Of a stretch of 26,336 nt of DNA, positions 23,182-26,336 are shown in pieces (the first letter of the stretch is position 1; every line of letters starts with the position of its first letter). The DNA lies in contig CAYZYO010000017.1 in assembly GCA_964482585.1 (NCBI GenBank), positions 1-26,336 on the forward strand, in the 5' to 3' direction. The DNA comes from CAYZYO01 sp964482585. Its GTDB lineage: Bacteria > Bacillota > Syntrophomonadia > Syntrophomonadales > Syntrophomonadaceae. Both the position numbers and the translations under genes were made by a program. Below the pieces are notes generated by a model, which did not search any database, had not been told where the DNA came from, and saw nothing but the letters and a program-made list of their open reading frames with translations.

Positions 23182-23799
23182 TTATTCTAATAATTCGTTA
23201 ATATAACTCAATGCCCGTTTCCCCAGACTATCTAAATCCCTGGTAGCATCCAAAACCTTTATGCGATATGGTTCTTCTTGAGCCATTTTTAAATAACCTT
23301 TTCTTATTAAATTTTGAAAATTTATCCCTTCTTTTTCCAGCCGGTCGGGGATTTCTCCCCTTCTACGCTGTGCTGCTTCCTCTGGAGCAAGATCAAGTAG
23401 CAGGGTTAAATGGGGTTTAAGTCCTCCGGTACAGAGTCGGTTTAATTCCCTTAGAAAATTTAGGTCTAACCCCCGACCATATCCTTGATAGGCAATTGTA
23501 GAATCAATATATCTATCAGCAATTACTAGTTTCCCCTTAATAAGCGCCGGCCTGATAACTTCTTCAACTACCTGGCTGCGTGCCGCTGCATATAACATGG
23601 CTTCAGTTTTTCCTTTCATTTCCTGGTTACCTGCATCTAATAGAATATCTCTGATTTTTTCAGATATATAAGTCCCACCAGGTTCCCTGATGCTTACAAT
23701 TTCATATTTTCCTAAATAAAATACAATATATTCTTTAAGGCTGCTTTTTCCACAACCATCTATGCCTTCCAGACTTATTAAGAATCCTTTTTCTTTCAT
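23182..23799 (-). CDS. tmk: Thymidylate kinase
   Basis: Phosphorylates dTMP to dTDP for DNA synthesis. The 205-residue enzyme has the P-loop EGIDGCGKSS (~11-20), dTMP-binding EPGGT (39-43), the DR(Y/H) motif ADRYIDSTIAYQGYGRG (~98-114), and a LID region with basic residues (AQRRRGEIPDRLEK). The LID-region arginines rather than a P-loop Arg suggest the type II (bacterial Gram-negative-like) arrangement, but I would not insist. Start: ATG at 23799. In the same run as holB; the PLP decarboxylase gene lies 79 bases upstream. Confidence 0.95.
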   Translation of the reverse strand: MKEKGFLISLEGIDGCGKSSLKEYIVFYLGKYEIVSIREPGGTYISEKIRDILLDAGNQEMKGKTEAMLYAAARSQVVEEVIRPALIKGKLVIADRYIDSTIAYQGYGRGLDLNFLRELNRLCTGGLKPHLTLLLDLAPEEAAQRRRGEIPDRLEKEGINFQNLIRKGYLKMAQEEPYRIKVLDATRDLDSLGKRALSYINELLE

Positions 23800-23878
23800 A
23801 TGTCACAATCCTTATGTATATTGTTTTTATTATATACTATTCTGAAATTCGTAGACCCTAGTCTTAACTTATTTTCTT

Positions 23879-25312
23879 TTAATCTATAATATTAACATAA
23901 TTCAAGCTCGGGTCCTTTGGTCCCTGTATATGAGCACCGCTCCGCTTAAGATAATTAATATAAGAAAAAACCTCTGGACTAATTTCTTCTCCAGGTAAGA
24001 TGCAGGGTATTCCTGGTGGATAGGAAGCTATTATTTCACCTGATATTAAGCCGCAAGATTGATTAAAAGAAACTTTTCTTTTATCAGCAAAAAAGGCCTC
24101 CCTTGGCGACAACCGTACTCTGGGATCAGGCAATATCTTATAACTATTTTTTTTCTTTTTGGAAGGAAAAAAATCTCTGGCTATTTGTAAAAGCGCATGA
24201 TACAGTTTGTCCCAATCATTCCTTTCATGAAACATTGACATCATAGCAAGTATAATATTGGTTTCTTGCATTTCCACCTGAATATTATACTGATAACGAA
24301 GTAAATAGGACATTTGAAAACCATTAATATCCATATCTTCAACAGATATCAATAGTTTAAGGGGATCGATTTCCATAACCCCGGGAAAGCATTTTAGTTC
24401 TTCTCCATAACACCTTAAACCTCTTACCCGGTTTATTTTTACTTTATATTCATTAGATAAATGCAGTGCCCTTTCAAGATAATTTTCTCCCTGCTCCTGC
24501 ATAAATTTTCTTGCCAGATCGATTGATGCCAAAATAGGGTAAGATGGACTGGTAGTAGTTAGCAAACTGCAGGCAGACAAAAGCCGGTCCTGGTTAAGAA
24601 AACTGTCTGCCCTATCTGCCAGGTGAAGACAAGCTCCTTGATTTAACACCGGTAGAGTCTTGTGTAGACCATTTACTGCTGCATCGGCACCGTTTTTTAT
24701 TGCTGGTTCTGGATATGATGAATGAAAAGGAAAATGAGCTCCATGGGCTTCATCAACAAAGAGCAGTCTATCAATGGCTATCTCCGAAAAGTTTTTTATA
24801 TCTACTACTGTTCCATAATAGGTAGGGCTAGTTACAAAAACTGCCTTAATATCATTGTTTAATAACAATAACTCCTCTATGCTTTTCCCTGTTACTGAGA
24901 GGGTTACCCCGGTTTCCCCGTCTATCTGACAGGGAATATATACCGGAATGACTCCAGACAGAACCATTCCTCCAAATAAAGAACGATGTGCATTTCGCGA
25001 AACCAGAATCTTATCCCCTGGATTAAGACTTAAAAGCAGACTCTGTATCCCTGAGGTTGCCCCATTAACCAGAAAACAGCTTCGCTTAGCTCCAAATGCC
25101 TGGGCTAGTAATAGCTGTCCTTGATCAATGACTTCCAATGGTAAATGTAAGTCATCTAATCCCGGTACCTCGGTAATATCTATAGCTGCCAAAGCTTTTA
25201 GCTCTTTAACAATAAAACCCGCTCCACCTATATGTCCCGGCATATGTAATCGAAGGTTATTTTGCTCACAGTATTTTATTAGCGCTGAATATATAGGTGC
25301 CGAATAAACCAT
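23879..25312 (-). CDS. Orn/Lys/Arg-type PLP decarboxylase (YaaO-like)
   Basis: A 477-residue fold-type I PLP enzyme of the small lysine/arginine/ornithine decarboxylase class (YaaO, SpeA-type of Bacillota). Motifs include LHMPGH (22-27), NGATSGIQSLLLSLNPGDKILVSRNAHRS, DEAHGAH (187-193), and the PLP lysine in GLHKTLP (K218). The C-terminal domain has LSPREAFFADKRKVSFNQSCGLISGEIIASYPPGIPCILPGE, typical of the family. It likely decarboxylates a basic amino acid to a polyamine precursor; which one is not decided by the sequence. Start: ATG at 25312, 25 bases after gin, with GGGGAAAG about 11 bases upstream. Conserved next to tmk in Bacillota. Confidence 0.93.
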   Translation of the reverse strand: MVYSAPIYSALIKYCEQNNLRLHMPGHIGGAGFIVKELKALAAIDITEVPGLDDLHLPLEVIDQGQLLLAQAFGAKRSCFLVNGATSGIQSLLLSLNPGDKILVSRNAHRSLFGGMVLSGVIPVYIPCQIDGETGVTLSVTGKSIEELLLLNNDIKAVFVTSPTYYGTVVDIKNFSEIAIDRLLFVDEAHGAHFPFHSSYPEPAIKNGADAAVNGLHKTLPVLNQGACLHLADRADSFLNQDRLLSACSLLTTTSPSYPILASIDLARKFMQEQGENYLERALHLSNEYKVKINRVRGLRCYGEELKCFPGVMEIDPLKLLISVEDMDINGFQMSYLLRYQYNIQVEMQETNIILAMMSMFHERNDWDKLYHALLQIARDFFPSKKKKNSYKILPDPRVRLSPREAFFADKRKVSFNQSCGLISGEIIASYPPGIPCILPGEEISPEVFSYINYLKRSGAHIQGPKDPSLNYVNIID

Positions 25313-25337
25313 GTCTACGTCTTTCCCCTAATCACTT

Positions 25338-25580
25338 TCATACTTTAAATCTTCTAGGGTGTCGATATATTTTTTTTATTTTACCCACTAATTCTTTATA
25401 TTCAGGTGATCCTACAGCCATAAGGGTAATTTTATTCAGACAATTATTGCATATAAAGGTTTTATTTATTTTATATACTCCAAATATTCCTTCTTCAGGA
25501 ACCGTATTACATATAACACACTCCGGAAGTATGTTTCCTTTTTTATTTTCAAAATTATTGTCTACATTTATTAGTTCCAT
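25338..25580 (-). CDS. csfB: Anti-sigma factor Gin (CsfB)
   Basis: An 80-residue zinc protein. CVIC (C21-C24) and CNNC (C44-C47) bracket a short beta region (GIFGVYKINKTFI), the Gin zinc-binding layout, followed by a helical tail. In B. subtilis CsfB is made in the forespore under sigma F and inhibits sigma G until engulfment is complete; it also acts on sigma E. Start: ATG at 25580 with AAGGGAGT upstream. A possible mother-cell-type promoter (GCATATT / CATTAAGAT) lies ~30-60 bases upstream. It precedes the decarboxylase by 25 bases. Confidence 0.88.
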   Translation of the reverse strand: MELINVDNNFENKKGNILPECVICNTVPEEGIFGVYKINKTFICNNCLNKITLMAVGSPEYKELVGKIKKIYRHPRRFKV

Positions 25581-25609
25581 TTTTTACTCCCTTTTTCCTT
25601 TAAGGTTTA

Positions 25610-25638
25610 ATCTTAATGTTCTTCTCCTTAAAATATGC
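25610..25638 (-). promoter_or_regulatory. Possible sporulation promoter of gin
   Basis: On the minus strand GCATATT (25632-25638) is a full match to the sigma E -35 (KMATATT). CATTAAGAT (25610-25618), 13 bases on, is a partial match to the -10 (CATACAMT). The same -35 also fits GYATA of sigma F. Which factor acts cannot be resolved. Confidence 0.35.
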
Positions 25639-25749
25639 AAATCACATAATAATGGTTAAATCAATTTATAAGTTTTACTAAAAACTGCTTTTTTATTATT
25701 TAGCTTTTCTTAAAACTTCATACTATATATCATGTATTAAGCCCTTTAG

Positions 25750-26076
25750 CTAGTGAAGCCCTGTAAGATTAAGTCCTACCGTACCAATAAGTATTAATCC
25801 AATAAAAACCAGTTTAGTAATGCTAATTGAATCACTAAATACTATAATTCCGACGACTGTCAGCAAAGCTATTCCCATTCCTGACCAGATAGCATAAACA
25901 GAACCAAGCTCAAAATACTTTAGGGCAAATCTTAAAAAATAAAAACAGGCAAAATAAAAAATAATTGCCACCCCTGCAAGTAGTCTGGTATTATTTTCAT
26001 TTACTGCACTGAGTTTTAAAATAGTAGTACCAAATACTTCAAATAGTATTGATAATCCCAGATACATCCATTTCAA
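25750..26076 (-). CDS. Small multidrug resistance (SMR) family transporter
   Basis: A 108-residue membrane protein with four predicted transmembrane helices (WMYLGLSILFEVFGTTILKLS; LLAGVAIIFYFACFYFLRFAL; YAIWSGMGIALLTVVGIIVF; LVFIGLILIGTVGLNL). The essential membrane Glu is E13 (ILFEVFGTT), and the YAIWSGMG motif of EmrE/SugE proteins is present. Proton-coupled export of small cations, or guanidinium in the SugE-type (Gdx) subclass, is the family function; I cannot decide between them and no guanidine riboswitch sequence is apparent upstream. The start is a TTG at 26076 behind GGGGAGGA. It lies alone between gin and the rRNA operon end, so read-through from the rRNA operon is possible. Confidence 0.9.
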   Translation of the reverse strand: MKWMYLGLSILFEVFGTTILKLSAVNENNTRLLAGVAIIFYFACFYFLRFALKYFELGSVYAIWSGMGIALLTVVGIIVFSDSISITKLVFIGLILIGTVGLNLTGLH

Positions 26077-26157
26077 TTTTGATTCCTCCCCAGCCTATAA
26101 CTAATAACTAAACCTCCCTTTATTTGATTATTATTCCTCTCTACTTTCACTCTGTAA

Positions 26158-26186
26158 AGACTAAATCTTATTACGATCGTAGTCAA
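26158..26186 (-). promoter_or_regulatory. Weak candidate promoter of the SMR gene
   Basis: TTGACT (26181-26186), 17 bases, TAGTCT (26158-26163) on the minus strand. The -35 is good, the -10 poor. It lies directly after the large inverted repeat. Confidence 0.3.
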
Positions 26187-26192
26187 TAGACC

Positions 26193-26282
26193 GCGCACAA
26201 GGGGACGGTTCTCCTGTGTCAATAAGATGCGCACAAGGGCGCACCGTTCTTATTGACACAGGAGAACCGTCCCCTTGTGCGC
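26193..26282. repeat. 34-bp perfect inverted repeat, MITE/REP-like
   Basis: Arms 26193-26226 and 26249-26282 are perfect reverse complements (gcgcacaaggggacggttct at the outer end of the left arm), with a 22-base interior that itself repeats part of an arm (gcgcacaagggcgcaccgtt). Sequences of the type ggggacggttctcctgtgtc are, as far as I recall, widespread palindromic repeats in Clostridia, often tied to REP-associated tyrosine transposases. It lies 13 bases past the 3' end of the 5S rRNA and has no T-run on its minus-strand exit, so it is not a canonical terminator. Confidence 0.9.
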
Positions 26283-26295
26283 AGAAAAATTAAAT

Positions 26296-26336
26296 TCCTG
26301 GCAATGACCTACTCTCCCACGGCTAAACCGCAGTAC
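26296..26336 (-). rRNA. rrf: 5S rRNA, 3' end (partial)
   Basis: The minus-strand reading GTACTGCGGTTTAGCCGTGG followed by GAGAGTAGGTCATTGCCAGGA is the standard 3' third of clostridial 5S rRNA (helices IV and I). The 5' part, and presumably 23S and 16S, lie beyond the right edge. The rRNA operon is therefore transcribed toward this window. Confidence 0.93.

Noticed and set aside
25297..25659. A 120-codon plus-strand frame opposite gin
   Set aside because: Runs across gin and its upstream region; a shadow of the zinc protein, no ribosome binding site.
26080..26190. Guanidine riboswitch before the SMR gene
   Set aside because: No ykkC-type conserved sequence and too little space between the inverted repeat and the start codon.

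Overview
The window is chromosomal DNA of a low-GC, endospore-forming member of the Clostridia (Bacillota). The evidence is a set of sporulation genes (spoIIR, gin/csfB, two YhcN/YlaJ-type lipoproteins, a cgeB-like glycosyltransferase, a SPOCS-like protein), AGGAGG-type ribosome binding sites, frequent TTG/GTG starts, and gene order. Read on the minus strand from the right edge, the order 5S rRNA - gin - yaaO-like decarboxylase - tmk - holB - ricT(yaaT) - yabA - trmN6(yabB) - rsmI(yabC) - abrB - metG - tatD - yabE - rsmA - veg - ispE is the Bacillus subtilis origin-proximal order. The exact genus cannot be fixed from the sequence; a Syntrophomonas-like lineage is only a guess.

Right part (about 11.5-26.3 kb): conserved housekeeping and sporulation genes, almost all on the minus strand. 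The 3' end of a 5S rRNA gene lies at the right edge, followed by a 34-bp perfect inverted repeat, an SMR transporter, gin, a PLP decarboxylase, thymidylate kinase, DNA polymerase III delta prime, the ricT-yabA-trmN6-rsmI run, metG-tatD, yabE, two tandem spore lipoproteins, rsmA with a YkuK-like gene, and veg. abrB is the only plus-strand gene here. Genes found at these positions in B. subtilis but absent here are yaaQ/yaaR, yazA, rnmV and yabG.

Middle (about 4.8-11.4 kb): a lineage-specific island between veg and the ispE/spoIIR block. It encodes four glycosyltransferases (two GT-A, one GT4-like GT-B, one CgeB-like), a Cys-rich SPOCS-like protein, a coiled-coil protein and a small Spo0E-like protein. 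I read it as a probable spore-surface glycosylation island. Copies of a mobile-looking ~160-bp palindromic repeat sit inside it and next to ispE.

Left part (1-4.7 kb): a patatin-like phospholipase, a tiny ribbon-helix-helix protein, spoIIR flanked by two related inverted non-coding segments, another copy of the ~160-bp repeat, and the ispE - GntR regulator - nucleotidyltransferase run that leaves the window at the left edge. No CRISPR array, complete IS element or tRNA gene was seen.
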